The position numbers and the translations under genes are program-made. 64,000 nt of DNA from Pharus latifolius (Eukaryota > Streptophyta > Magnoliopsida > Poales > Poaceae): the NCBI GenBank assembly GCA_019359835.1, contig CM033323.1, positions 71,306,635-71,370,634 of the forward strand, read 5' to 3'. The notes under the pieces are model-generated. The model had not been told where the DNA came from, did no database searches, and worked only from the letters and a program-made list of their open reading frames with translations. Numbering within the stretch: position 1 is the stretch's first letter; the number at the start of each line of letters is the position of its first letter. Of the stretch, positions 11,241-22,294 are shown piece by piece.

Positions 11241-12930
11241 GCTGGTCTCAACATGGAGGATGAAACTCTTTACATGGAAGAGAATGAAGTTCCCTTAGAA
11301 CCTTGTGGTGGGGAGTATTCTCAAGACTTGACCCATGATCAAGAACCTGAACTGGCAGTACGTTCACCTCCTATGAATCCTACCACATCAAATGGTGAAT
11401 ACGTGCCAGAACCCATTGTCCCAGATGATGCGGAAGATGAGAACCTTGAGTTCAGTCTGGAAGGTTTTGCTCCAGAAAACTTGAACTCCATCTTCGATTT
11501 TGAGTCTGAATCAGATGAGGAGATGCTCTCCCCGTCTGCGAACTCAGTTCCCCAGGAAGTCGTTGTACTTTCTGAGGAGACCCCTGAGCAATGTGCTGCC
11601 AGAAGGAGGAAGAACGCAAGCGGGAAGAAGATGCAACTCGTGAGCAGCGAGAGGCAGAGGTTCGTAAGTTCACAGAGCAAGCTCTGTAACTTGCACAATC
11701 TTTCCATGATACCGCAACTCGCGACCTGGCCCCTAGAACCTCTCGTCCGCGACATCATCATGGTTGCAGATGGGACCAAACTCCTCCATCAGCTCCAGCC
11801 TGTTCTTCGATGGATGAAGTTACGATAACTCCCATGGCACCCCGAAGGAGCACACAAGAGCATATTCGTGTGATTGCAGATACTCTTTGCAATCCTCCTT
11901 CTGATTTGGCAAATGATGAAAGAATTATGTTTGCAAGGATTTGGCGGATAACCTCAATGAGATAGCCACTATTGTGACTCCAACGCCATCCTCGTGATCA
12001 GCATCTCGATCCTGTGAGCGAGACAATTATCACTCTTGTGGACATACACCATCGGCCCGGTATCGTAAAACCAGGCGTACAGGTAAGTGACGTCCATCGT
12101 GAGCCAGTACATTCGCGATTAGGACCGCAGGTGGATTCTTCTCCCGATCGTAATCGTGGACTGGTGCATTTGCGCTTGGGGCCACAAATTAATTCATTCC
12201 GTGACCTTGATGGAGGTCGTGAGGAATAGCAGCCGCGTCCTTCATACGTAGGTTGCAAGGCTTTCTCACCAGGACTACGTGTAGTAATCTGGCCAAATAA
12301 GTTTAAATCCAGAACAATTGAGCAATTCGATGGGACCAAAAATCCTTCCGAATTTCTACAGATTTACATTACTGCCATCCAAGCGGCTGGTGGTGATGAA
12401 CGAGTTATGGCGAATTATTTGCCGACTATTATGGAAGGTCTGGCAAGGACCTGGCTGTTTAATCAGCCTGAAGGATCCATTTACAATTGAGAAATGTTGT
12501 GTGATGGAATCCTCAACAATTTCCATAATTATTATCAAAAGCCTGGCAAGGAAGATGGTCTCCATCGCTTGTGCCAGACTTCTACAGAAACTCTTCACCA
12601 ATTTGTCAAACGATTTGTGGGGGTAAGAAATACTGTTCCCAATATTTCTGATAACTTCATCATCAGGGCATTTAAACATGCATTTCGATATCGGAGATTT
12701 ACCGAAGATTTGCTCATTCATCCACCATGATCAGTCGCGGATCTCTTCGACATAGCTGATCATTATTCTAATGTGCCCGAGGCCGTTGAATGGAATAAGA
12801 TGGTGGATAAGGGAAATTTGCCGCCTCAACCAGGTCTCGAGGCCGATAAGAAGGATGATTCACGCAAGAAACCTGAGTCATCCGCGGGCGAGAAATCAAA
12901 AAAGGTAAAGAAAGCCAGAACCAGCTAATT
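11241..12930 (+). pseudogene. Gypsy gag, plus-strand copy, broken
   Basis: The segment matches the minus-strand gag at 29385-30913 and 40905-41000 almost throughout. The acidic N-terminal part (LNMEDETLYMEENEVPLEP) starts in frame with the Helitron Rep sequence, giving a chimeric ORF at 11127-11828. The capsid-like part (12260-12740) shows WPNKFKSRTIEQFDGTKNP, EFLQIYITAIQAAGGD and NTVPNISDNFIIRAFKH, typical of Tat-type gag. Internal stops occur (for example the TGA in TACAATTGAGAA near 12487, where the minus copy has TGG) plus frameshifts near 11830 and 12320. The C-terminal part is lysine-rich (GEKSKKVKKA). The N-terminal 16 codons found in the minus copy are missing. Confidence 0.8.
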
Positions 12931-13156
12931 CCGAGGGGTCACCATCATCGACAAACAGCCTCAAGGGAAAGGTAAGAAGGTTCCTTTTAAGACTAACAAA
13001 GTTTCTCCTGCTGGTTACAGCGACCAAGCAGAAAAACAAGTTAAACCGCAGGGATCGGAGAAGTGGTGTTTGTTCCACAACATTTCATCACATGATCTTC
13101 AGACTTGTCAGACTTGGTTATAGAAGCTAGATGATTTTTATCAAGGTAAAACCCCT

Positions 13157-13491
13157 ATGCCTATAGTACCAGGTCGAGGACAAACCAGCGGAAACAAAGG
13201 CGCTAATGCGGATGAGGACATGCCATATCAGGTACCCAACAATCACGTTAATGTTATTTTTGGTGGTTCTTCATCTTATTTTTCTAAGCGTCAGTATAAA
13301 ATTTTTTGCCATGAGGTAAACAGTACTGAGGTTCCTTTGGGAGAGCCTCAGTTTCCCCGATGGTCGGAGGTTTCCTTGACCTTTAGCCCTAAAGATTGCC
13401 CTAAGGGATTGACGCAATCTCGGCACCTCTCTTTGGTGATATCTCCTACCATTAGCAATGCTAAGGTAGGGAGAGTATTGGTTGATGGAGG
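13157..13491 (+). pseudogene. Gypsy protease, 5' part, interrupted by the SIRE insertion
   Basis: The frame carries VNVIFGGSSSYFSKRQYK, a spacer and LVDGG, the left half of a retroviral-type aspartic protease active site. The SIRE LTR begins immediately after the GG codons. The right half continues at 24305, and the catalytic Asp lies on the left side. The reading frame that continues past 13491 into the LTR is artefactual. Confidence 0.8.
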
Positions 13492-15012
13492 TGTTGCATC
13501 TAGGCCTTCATGCCTAACCCTAATTTTGATGATTAATGAAAATAAAGTGTTCTGGACTAATCGTATTTTTGAGATTGTTTTATACAGGGATCAGTTGGGA
13601 AGAAATGCAAGAAGATCAAGATGAACCCGACTTGAAGTGAAGCACAAGATGCAGAAGAGCAAAATACAAGACGCAAATCATGAAGATGCGAAAGACCTAA
13701 GGTATTACGAGTTTTTATTTTTACCGATCTCGGCGTTTAGAGATGATCGGTTAGGGAAATTATTTTCTAGTTTTAACCGTACTATAAAGAGGGGTGGCGA
13801 AAGTCCTCTCTTTATCTCCAACACAAACCGAGAAACCTAGGTCATTGCATTGCATCTTTTTGAGTTGGATTTGGTTGAACTTAATTTGAAAATCTGGTTT
13901 TTCAGTTCAGTTTTTGACAGCAGAAGAGTTTTTCAATTTTCAGAAAGATCTATGTAGATCTGGTTTTTGCTTCTGTTGACAAAAATGTAGCCCTTGAAAT
14001 TATCTTTCAAACGAGCTATTAAACACCTCTTTTCGATTTCTGGATTTAAAGTTATCTCTGTTTTTGTTCAAGCTGACTATCAGTTTGAATGTCAGTTTGT
14101 TTAAACTGACAATTGTCGAGAGAGGGTGTATTTTGGGCTCAAAATTTTTGTACTAAACTGACTGTCAGTTTGTCCATACTGACTGTCAGTTGAGGTTTCG
14201 ACCACAGTGCTTTTAACTGAGTTTCTATTTGGTTTTGGTCGAGTTTGTGGTCGAACTGACTGTCAGTTTGCATAATTGACTGTCAGTTGTGGGTTTCAGG
14301 TTTCCATAAACGACCACGAACGCTAGCAAAGTTTTATCCGTAAATTTTGTCGGCCGTTGTGCACTAAACTGACTGTCAGTTTGGGTTGCTGATTTTCAGC
14401 CCTAGCTCCAACGGTTCATTTGTTTCTTGAGGCTATAAAAAGGGGCTTTGGGCATAAGTTTTCTACAACAAGTAGTAGCATTTCTTATACACTCTTGAGC
14501 TTTAGTTTTCCACTTAAAATCTTGGTCTTTTGATCAAGTCGAGTGCTTTCCGATCCACCAAGAGTTTCAGTTCTTTTGCATTTGCATTCACTTAGCTTCT
14601 CGGTGCGTGTTTGGAGATCTAGAGAAGACCTCGCTGCCTGTTACTCTTGGTGAGCGCACTCACCTAGACGGTTCGGAGGCGTGGCCGTTGACCTCTCCAG
14701 AACAGAGATTGTTGGAGAGGCTCGGCAAGTTTGTACAAGGCATCGGTGCTCGCCTTTCCGGAGTGGACAAGGAGCAACCACTAGTGATAATATCCTGTGT
14801 GGATATTGAGGCAAGACTCAAGTGATTTGAGTGCTTCAACGAGAATTAGTGGAGACTGGGCGAGTCTCCGATACCTCGGTAAAAATCATTGTGTTCGTTC
14901 TCTTTCCCTTGCTTATATTATTTGTTCTTGATTTGTTCTTTATTTGCTTTAAGTTTTAAAGTTTTTAAAAGCCTCCTATTCACCCCCTCTAGTCGGCATC
15001 CTTGATCCAACA
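13492..15012 (+). repeat. 5' LTR of the SIRE-type element
   Basis: Runs from TGTTGCATCTAGG to GATCCAACA. A TATA box (TATAAAAA, 14434-14441) marks the likely promoter. U3 contains five copies of the core TGACTGTCA in ACTGACTGTCAGT-like palindromes between about 14150 and 14380, plus degenerate ones. A 72-codon frame (14607-14825), conserved in both LTRs, lies in R/U5 and is probably incidental. Confidence 0.95.
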
Positions 15013-15014
15013 CG

Positions 15015-15026
15015 TGGTATCAGAGC
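15015..15026 (+). promoter_or_regulatory. Primer-binding site of the SIRE-type element
   Basis: TGGTATCAGAGC is the standard copia primer site, complementary to the 3' end of initiator tRNA-Met. Confidence 0.95.
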
Positions 15027-15067
15027 AAGGTCTCTCGATTCATTAGGCTTTACCGCCTAGAGAGAGG

Positions 15068-16864
15068 ATGTCGTCAAGTGGAGATTTTCTTCTCGGTCAT
15101 ACCGGTCGTGCGCCTATCTTTGATGGGACAAACTATCCTTATTGGAAAGTGCGCATGTCGGTATTCCTAGAAGCTATGGGGCTTGATGTATGGGATATTG
15201 TTAAACTCGGTTTTACTCCTCCGGATGATCCGGCAAGTCAGTCTGAGGACGACAGGAGAAAACTGCATTTAAATGCCCATGCAAAAAATGCACTCTTTGC
15301 CGGTTTATCCTTGAATGAGTTCAACCGTGTAAGCAATCTCACGACTGCTCATAAGGTTTGGACTACCCTCGAAGAAATTTACGAGGGAACAACAAAGGTT
15401 AAAGAGGCAAAATTGCTAATGGTGAGGCAAAAATATGAGACATTCACCATGTCATCAACCGAGTCCGTGGATTCCATGTTTACTCGGTTAAATAACATTG
15501 TGAATGAACTCAAGGGTCTTGGTGTTGTTTTTACTGATCTTGAGCTTGTGAGAAAGATGCTTAGGGCCTTACCGGAAAGTTTCGACACTTTGGTCACGGT
15601 TCTCACAAACTCCGATTTATCGACCACAACACCAACCGATCTTTATGAGAACCTCATCACCCATGAGATGCACAAGAAGGAGAAGAAGGAAGCAGCCGAA
15701 CCCTCAGAGACGAAGAAGAAAGTTTTGGCTTTCAAAGCCAATGCAAGGAACGATTCAAGCGATGGCTCCTCCGATGAAGACCTCGCACTCATGGTAAAGA
15801 ACACTCAAAAACTCCTTCGCAGGTTGCATAAGAAAGGTGTCAACATTGACACACGACCAAAGGGGCAAAAGCAAAACAACTTCAAGGACATCATTTGCTA
15901 CGGATGTCATGAGAAGGGACACATAGCATCAAGATGTCCAAACAAGAACAAGGCGTGGAACAAGAAGAAGAAGTTCTTCAAGAAGAAGAATGAAGAAATC
16001 AAAGAAGCCTGCTTTGGAGAGTGGATGTCCGGCGGAGAGAGCTCCTACTCCGACTCCGACAATGAAAGAAGTTGCTCCAAGAAGATGGCCGGATTAGCTC
16101 TCGGCAACAGCAACGCCTCAACTAGTTCATCCATCTGCCTTATGGCCAAAGGCGATGAAAAGGTACACTTCAACGATCCTTCATATGATGATTTAGTTGA
16201 AATGATAACCGAACTAAATGAAGTTTTTGGAAAAACTAAAAAGAAGTATAAGGCGCTTAAGGAAGAACATTCTTCTCTTCGCGCTCAATACTCTGAACTA
16301 AAAGATTCATATGAAAGCTTGCTTATTAAAGACATCACTCATGCTTCATCTAAAGTTGATGTGTCCACTTCATGTAACCTAGATGATTCTCCTTCGAATA
16401 GTCATCGTACTCCATGGGTTTCAAATAATAACATCTTAAATGAAAATAATGAACTTAAGGCTCAAGTAGAAAAACTTGGAAAAGGCTTAGAAAATTGTTA
16501 TAAAGGTAAAATATCTCTTGATCTAATCCTTAGTAAACAAAAATGTTCTTTTAGAAAAGAAGGATTAGGATATTTTCAAAAGAAAGGAAGGAAACAAAAT
16601 TCTAAAACTATATTTGTTAAAGCATGCAACACATTTTGTCATAAATGCCATGAAACCGGTCATTCACATGAAGCATGTCCCTTAATGACTCCTAATTATT
16701 TTGATACTTGCTGCATGCTTCAAAAGTCGAGAAAAGGTTATGTTATAGCAAAGTATGTTGGTGCACCCATGTTAAATAAAAGAAAAAAATCTATTTGGGT
16801 GCCCAAATCTTTGATTGCTAACATTGAAGGACCCAAAAAGGTTTGGGTACCTAAAAGAACTTAA
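15068..16864 (+). CDS. gag: SIRE-type gag protein, 598 aa
   Basis: Gag forms the virus-like particle and binds the RNA. The first ATG after the primer site opens an uninterrupted frame. Residues about 15-210 form the copia gag domain (FDGTNYPYWKVRMSVFLEAM near the start). Lys-rich segments follow, then a CCHC zinc knuckle CYGCHEKGHIASRC beginning at Cys277. An acidic serine patch and a coiled-coil stretch (about 370-480, EDS/LKAQVEKL-like) come next. A second CCHC, CHKCHETGHSHEAC, begins at Cys524. The long C-terminal extension and two knuckles suit the SIRE lineage. The frame ends just before the protease ATG-containing frame at 16873, so pol expression must involve readthrough, frameshift or a separate start. 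No lesion is visible. Confidence 0.95.
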   Translation: MSSSGDFLLGHTGRAPIFDGTNYPYWKVRMSVFLEAMGLDVWDIVKLGFTPPDDPASQSEDDRRKLHLNAHAKNALFAGLSLNEFNRVSNLTTAHKVWTTLEEIYEGTTKVKEAKLLMVRQKYETFTMSSTESVDSMFTRLNNIVNELKGLGVVFTDLELVRKMLRALPESFDTLVTVLTNSDLSTTTPTDLYENLITHEMHKKEKKEAAEPSETKKKVLAFKANARNDSSDGSSDEDLALMVKNTQKLLRRLHKKGVNIDTRPKGQKQNNFKDIICYGCHEKGHIASRCPNKNKAWNKKKKFFKKKNEEIKEACFGEWMSGGESSYSDSDNERSCSKKMAGLALGNSNASTSSSICLMAKGDEKVHFNDPSYDDLVEMITELNEVFGKTKKKYKALKEEHSSLRAQYSELKDSYESLLIKDITHASSKVDVSTSCNLDDSPSNSHRTPWVSNNNILNENNELKAQVEKLGKGLENCYKGKISLDLILSKQKCSFRKEGLGYFQKKGRKQNSKTIFVKACNTFCHKCHETGHSHEACPLMTPNYFDTCCMLQKSRKGYVIAKYVGAPMLNKRKKSIWVPKSLIANIEGPKKVWVPKRT

Positions 16865-16872
16865 TTCTTTGT

Positions 16873-18163
16873 ATGCAGGTGAACTACAAGACCGGTGGGA
16901 GGCATTGGGTGCTAGATAGCGGATGCTCCGAACACATGACCGGTAACAAGAAGTTGTTCACCTCAATAGAAGACAACTCAAGCGAGAACCAAAAGATTAC
17001 CTTTGGCGACAATCGTCAAGGAAATGTGGTAGGCTTGGGTAAAATCGCAATCTCAAATGATCTATCTATTTTTCGAATGTTTTGTTGGTCGAATCTCTGA
17101 ACTTCAATTTGCTTTCCGTTGCACAAATTTGCGATTTTGGTTTTAGTTGCACATTTTTCCCAAAAGAAGTTTTGGTTAAAAGTTTAAAAGATAAAACCTT
17201 GATCTTTAAAGGCTTTCGTTTTGGAAATCTTTATTTAGTTGATTTTCATTCAAAAGATGCATCTCTTTCAACATGTCTTGTCTCTCAAACCTCAAAAGGT
17301 TGGCTATGGCATAGACGACTTGCACATGTTGGTATGCATCAATTGAGAAACTTTTAAAACGTGATTTGGTTGTTGGTTTAAAGGATGTGAATTTTGAAAA
17401 GGACAAACCTTGTAGCGCTTGTCAAGCTGGCAAGCAAGTAGCTACTTGACATCCAACTAAGCGCATTCTTTCTACTTGTAAACCTTTGGAACTCCTTCAT
17501 ATGGATTTATTTGGACCTTCCGAGTTCCAAAGTATCGGGGGTAGCAATTATGGTTTTATGATTGTTGATGATTTTACTCGCTATACTTGGGTTTTCTTTA
17601 TTTCTCAAAAACCTGAAACCCCCGATGTTTTCAAAAGTTTTGCAAAACGTGTTTCCACTGAATTTGAATTATCCATCAAGAAAATCCGTAGTGATCATGG
17701 TGGAGAGTTCGTCAATTCAACTTTGTTTGATTTTTGTGACTCTCTTGGAAACAAACACGAATTTTCCACATCCTACACTCCACAGCAAAATGGAGTCGTT
17801 GAAAGGAAAAATCGAACACTTATAGAAATGGCAAGGACTATGCTAAGTGAGTATGATACTCCTACTCGCTTTTGGGCTGAAGCCGTGCATACCGCTTGCT
17901 ATTCTATAAATCGGCTTTATTTGCATCCCCTTCTAAATTTAACTCCTTATGAACTTCTTATTGGGCGCAAGCCAAATATTTCTTATTTCCGAGTCTTTGG
18001 ATGCAAATGCTTTATTCTTAAGAAAAGAAATTTTGGTGGTAAATTTCAAAGAAGAGTAGATGAAGGCTTTCTAGTCGGATACTCCACCACTAGCAAAGTT
18101 TATCGTGTTTTTAATAAAAATACAAGCTGCATTGAAGAATCTGGTGATGTCGAATTTGATTAA
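16873..18163 (+). pseudogene. pol: SIRE-type protease and integrase, broken by frameshifts and stops
   Basis: Protease: LDSGCSEHMTG, with the DSG catalytic triplet, near residue 14. A frameshift near 17070 (in a T run) shifts into 17082-17357, which carries the pre-integrase H..H segment LWHRRLAHVG. A second, one-base shift near 17353 leads to the C..C pair of the zinc finger (CSACQAGK). A TGA at 17447-17449 then stops the frame. The catalytic core is open at 17486-18163 with Asp in HMDLFGP, Asp in SDHGGEF and Glu in NGVVERKNRT. A TAA at 18161-18163 ends it where the frame otherwise continues in phase into a tandem 24-bp duplication (18202-18225, 18226-18249). All catalytic residues remain, but the polyprotein cannot be made intact. 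Confidence 0.9.
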
Positions 18164-18250
18164 ACTAACGGCTCACAAAAGGAGCAAGTCTCTCATGAAG
18201 TTTCAGGTGAAGATCTTCAAGAAGCTTCAGGTGAAGATCTTCAAGAAGCA

Positions 18251-20062
18251 ATGAAGAACATAACCATTGGAGACATCAAGCCAACAGAAGAAGATCAAGA
18301 AGATGATGTTAACATTGAGAATGTTGATCAAGATGTATCATCATCTCATGTTAATCCTCCAGAACAAGGTCAAGATGGAGATGTACAAGATGAAGCACCA
18401 AGGCAGCATCAAACGATCACCAAGGATCACCCTCTAGACCAAATATTGGGTGACGTCAGTAAGGGTGTTCAAACTCGATCTCGTATTGCTGCATTTTGTG
18501 AACATCATTCATTTGTATCTTCTTTAGAACCTAAACATGTTAATGAAGCTTTAAATGATCCTGATTGGGTAAATGCCATGCATGAGGAACTTAATAACTT
18601 TGCTAGAAATGAAGTTTGGACCTTAGTAGAAAGACCCAAAGATCATAATGTTATTGGAACAAAATGGGTTTTCAGAAATAAGCAAGATGAAAATGGTGTT
18701 GTAATTAGAAACAAAGCTCGTCTTGTTGCTCAAGGATTCACTCAAGTCGAAGGTTTAGACTTTGGTGAAACTTTTGCACCGGTAGCAAGATTTGAAGCAA
18801 TTCGTATACTTCTTGCTTATGCATCGTGTTTTAATATCAAACTTTTTCAAATGGATATAAAAAGTGCTTTCTTAAATGGTGAAATTTCTGAACTTGTGTT
18901 TGTTGAACAACCTCCCGGTTTTGAAGATTCTAAATTTCCAAACCATGTATTTAAATTGTCAAAAGCTCTCTATGGTCTCAAACAAGCTCCTCGAGCTTGG
19001 TATGAGCGTCTTAGAGATTTTCTATTATCAAAAGGTTTTAAAATTGGAAAGGTTGATACAACTCTCTTTACAAAGAAAATTGAAAAGGATTTGTTCATCT
19101 GTCATATTTATGTTGATGATATTATCTTTGGATCTACTAATGAACATTTCTGTCATGAGTTTGGAGAGATGATGTCCAGGGAGTTCGAGATGTCTATGAT
19201 TGGCGAGCTGAGCTTCTTCCTCGGTCTGCAAATCAAGCAACTCAAGAACGGTACGTTCGTGAGTCAAACAAAGTACGTGAAGGACCTGCTCAAGCGCTTT
19301 GGGATGGAAGACGCTAAGACAATCAAAACTCCCATGGCGACCAATGGACATCTGGACATGGACAAAAGCGGCAAATCGGTCGATTCTAAACTCTATAGGT
19401 CTATGATTGGTAGTCTTTTATATCTCACTGCATCTAGGCCTGATATCATGTTTAGTATGTGTTTATGTGCTAGATTTCAATCTGATCCTAAGGAATGTCA
19501 TTTAACTGCTCTTAAAAGAATCCTTAGGTATTTAAAATACTATCCCAGTTTAGGCCTTTGGTATCCTAAATATGCAAATTTTGAATTAATTGGGTATTCT
19601 GATTCTGATTATGCTGGGTGTAAAATTGATCGTAAAAGCACATTTGGTAGCTGTCAGCTGTCGGGGAGATCCTTAGTATCATGGTCATCTAGGAAACAAA
19701 ATTCTGTAGCCCTCTCCACAGCTGAAGCTGAATATGTGTCTGCAGGCAGTTGTTGTGCTCAATTATTATGGATGAAGCAGACATTTTTGGATTATGCGAT
19801 TATTTTTGATAAAGTGCCACTCTTGTGTGATAATGAAAGTGCCATTAAAATTGCTAATAATCCTGTTCAACATTCTAGAACTAAGCATATTGAAATAAGG
19901 CACCACTTTATTAGAGATCATGTGGCAAAAGGAGATATTGATGTGAATTATGTCAGAACAGATTTGCAACTAGCTGATATCTTCACTAAACCCCTAGATG
20001 AATCAAGATTTTGCTTTTTAAGGGGTGAACTGAACATTATTGATATATCAAATGCTAGTTGA
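18251..20062 (+). CDS. pol: SIRE-type reverse transcriptase and RNase H
   Basis: The frame copies the RNA genome to DNA and removes the RNA strand. An acidic linker (residues 1-75) leads into the RT domain (WVNAMHEELNNF, NKARLVAQGF, FAPVARFEAIR, DIKSAFLNG, LYGLKQAPRAW). The catalytic YVDDIIFG begins near residue 287, with both aspartates kept. RNase H follows, with YSDSDYAG, STAEAEYVS and the terminal ADIFTKPLD typical of copia. This ATG is merely the first in the open stretch; the natural product is a gag-pol polyprotein, and the break at 18161 separates it from integrase. The 603 codons show no lesion. Confidence 0.95.
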   Translation: MKNITIGDIKPTEEDQEDDVNIENVDQDVSSSHVNPPEQGQDGDVQDEAPRQHQTITKDHPLDQILGDVSKGVQTRSRIAAFCEHHSFVSSLEPKHVNEALNDPDWVNAMHEELNNFARNEVWTLVERPKDHNVIGTKWVFRNKQDENGVVIRNKARLVAQGFTQVEGLDFGETFAPVARFEAIRILLAYASCFNIKLFQMDIKSAFLNGEISELVFVEQPPGFEDSKFPNHVFKLSKALYGLKQAPRAWYERLRDFLLSKGFKIGKVDTTLFTKKIEKDLFICHIYVDDIIFGSTNEHFCHEFGEMMSREFEMSMIGELSFFLGLQIKQLKNGTFVSQTKYVKDLLKRFGMEDAKTIKTPMATNGHLDMDKSGKSVDSKLYRSMIGSLLYLTASRPDIMFSMCLCARFQSDPKECHLTALKRILRYLKYYPSLGLWYPKYANFELIGYSDSDYAGCKIDRKSTFGSCQLSGRSLVSWSSRKQNSVALSTAEAEYVSAGSCCAQLLWMKQTFLDYAIIFDKVPLLCDNESAIKIANNPVQHSRTKHIEIRHHFIRDHVAKGDIDVNYVRTDLQLADIFTKPLDESRFCFLRGELNIIDISNAS

Positions 20063-20129
20063 TTTGCTAAATATGATGTTTGTATAAAATAATATTATTT
20101 TATTCCCTCTCTGGTCTTAGATTGCTTTT

Positions 20130-20435
20130 GGTCGAAATTGACCAAACTGACAGTCAGTTCCTCAAACTGACAGTCAGTTTAGTGCTTAGGAGCCTGGTCT
20201 TAGTCTCTGGTCGAAGTCTTTGTTCTAACTGACAGTCAGTTACGTGCAATTAACTTTGGTCGTAGCTCCTGTGTGTTCAAGTCTCAAACTGACTGTCAGT
20301 CTCATACACTGACTGTCAGTTTCAAAACTCAGTTTTGTGAACTGACTGTCAGTATGGTACACTGATTGTCAGTTCCATGTTTCTGAGTTTGGAACTGACT
20401 GTCAGTTTATCAAACTGACTGTCAGTTGGGGTCTG
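20130..20435 (+). repeat. Cluster of palindromic ACTGAC[A/T]GTCAGT motifs downstream of pol
   Basis: Eight copies of the core TGACAGTCA or TGACTGTCA occur here, three in the AGTCA orientation first and then five in the reverse-complement orientation, plus one degenerate copy (TGATTGTCA). Each sits in a near-palindrome such as AACTGACTGTCAGTT. The same motif occurs five times in the 5' LTR and seven times in the 3' LTR. Confidence 0.9.
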
Positions 20436-20856
20436 CAGAACCCTAAATCCCCCGTTCTATTTTCTTGCCTCTTCACCTTTTCTCGCCGCCGTTGCTTCTT
20501 CTTGCGCCTCCTCGCCGTCGCTTCTTGCGCCTCTACCTCTCCGTGCCTCGCCACCACCTCCTTGCGCCACCACTCGTCGCCGGTGACCTCCTCACCACCG
20601 GCACCACCGTCCTCGCCCGTTTTTCATCTCGTCGGCCGAAGCTCCTCTGATCGACGGTTTTTCTTCATCGGTCCCTCACCTCCTCGTTGCTGGCCTCCAT
20701 TGTGTCCCTCTTCGTCGTGCCGTGTCTTTGCTTGCCGGCCGATTTGGTTTTTGCGGCCATTTTGACGTCGTCGACCTCCTCTGCTTAGTTCGGTCGATCT
20801 GTTCAGGTCGTCTTTTCGGTTTCCCCTGTTTTTCCTTCTCTGTTTTTCATATCGTC

Positions 20857-22294
20857 ATGTCTGATCAGGCGGGTCCTTCTCGACGTGTGGCCCGACGAAA
20901 GAACGCGGCAAACAGCCAGCGTTCATCGGGTCAAACGTCCGAGAACCGGCCTTCGCCTCCGCCTGAGCGTGTCCCCGTGGATTATTCCCGGTGGCACGCT
21001 AGCCGCCTTCGCACGCTCCGCTCCAGAAACCCGTATCTGTCGCCGCGTCCCACTGGTCGCGACGCATGCGAGGTCCTCACTTGTTTCACAAACCTCCACC
21101 TAGACCTATTCACCAGCGTTTACAGCCGCGCACCCATCTTTGCCCACCGCTCTCTGTCGTGGGGTACGATCGCCTCTCGCACAGGCATCGCCACCCTCGC
21201 AGATTTGTTTGGCACTGTAGGGATCCGCGACCTTGTCGCCGATTCCTCTTTGCATTGGGCTGAGGGGCCCATTCGCTAGTTTTATTCTACCGTCTTTGTT
21301 TCCCCTCAGCGCGACTTCATGACCTTCATGACAGGCCTCCAGGTCTACACTGTCACAAAAGATCAGCTGGAGTTGGCGCTTGGACTGGTGCGCCCTCCTT
21401 CTGGCCGCCAGCTCCATACCCTACCTGACCTCGAGCGTCGGGAGGTGGCCATGCTCTATTCCGGCCCCTTCCAGCTCCGTCACATCGCTGGTTTGCGCCG
21501 CGATGTTGATCTGGCCCTACGGATCCTCCGGCTCACTTTAGTTCCTATGACCGAAGATAGGGCCAGAGTCACCTATCTAGGGCTCCACGTCCTGATTTCT
21601 ATCTTCCAGGAGGAGCCCTTCGACGTTGCTGATCTCATCATCAGTGAGATTCAGCACGTCCTTCTTTCCCCGCGCCGTCAGCTGATATACGCTCTGTATA
21701 TCATGGCGGTGCTTCTGCATATCCGGGCTGTGGATTCTGAGCTGCCACGGCCCCATCATCCTTTGCTCTTCTATCCTCCAGGCCAGGCTGATCGCCGGCT
21801 TGGTGCTCGCCCCGCTGCAGCTGCTGGCCCTGGTTCTCCCGCATCAGATGATGATGCTGAGGGGGAGTCAGAGGACGAGGCTCCTGCTCAGGAGTCTTCT
21901 CCAGCTCCAGCTGCAGGGACTGGCACCTCAGCTTCAGGAGATTCTCCAGGTGCAGCAGCAGATCCTCAGCACCCAGGCAGAGCATCATCAGATGTTGCTC
22001 CGTTTGCTTGCTCAGCAGGAGGAGATTCTGCGTCGCCTGCCTGCTCCCGGATCTTCGGTCCCTCGAAAGAGGGCCCGCCAGGCTGCGTCTTCTCCGAGCT
22101 CAGATTCAGGATCTGCTGATCCAGCTCCTGCTGCACCAGCTCCGGCTCCCGTTGCTGTTGATCCAGTCTCTGTAGCTCCAGCTCCTGTTGTAGCTGCGAC
22201 TCCTCCGGCGTCTCCAGCAGTTGATCTGACTGCATCTCCAGCAGGCTCCGGAGATACAGCTATTGTAGGATTTTCTTCAGATGATGAGCCTTAG
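20857..22294 (+). pseudogene. Third ORF of the SIRE-type element (envelope-like position), broken
   Basis: SIRE-lineage elements carry an extra ORF between pol and the 3' LTR, sometimes called envelope-like; its role is not established. Here the likely start is ATG 20857 (MSDQAGPSRRVARRKN). The N-terminus is basic and Ser/Pro-rich, then comes a globular part (LTCFTNLHLDLFTSVYSRAP). A TAG at 21277-21279 interrupts the frame, which continues in phase to about 21900. There a frameshift moves to the frame ending at 22294, which encodes a Gln/Leu-rich coiled coil (LQEILQVQQQILSTQAEHHQ), a basic patch PRKRAR and an Ala/Pro tail. One moderately hydrophobic segment (LIYALYIMAVLLHI) is seen, but no clear signal peptide. 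GC content is far above that of pol. Confidence 0.7.

Noticed and set aside
14607..14825. 72-codon ORF present in both SIRE LTRs (also 23893-24111)
   Set aside because: It is conserved only because LTRs are copies. It lies in R/U5 and has no known counterpart, so I treat it as incidental.
20130..20435. Palindromes as transcription terminators
   Set aside because: The window is eukaryotic. The motifs are also found in the LTR promoter region, so a terminator reading is unlikely.
21701..22235. Minus-strand Gln/Leu-rich ORFs opposite the third SIRE ORF
   Set aside because: They are antisense shadows of CAG/CTG-rich sense codons.
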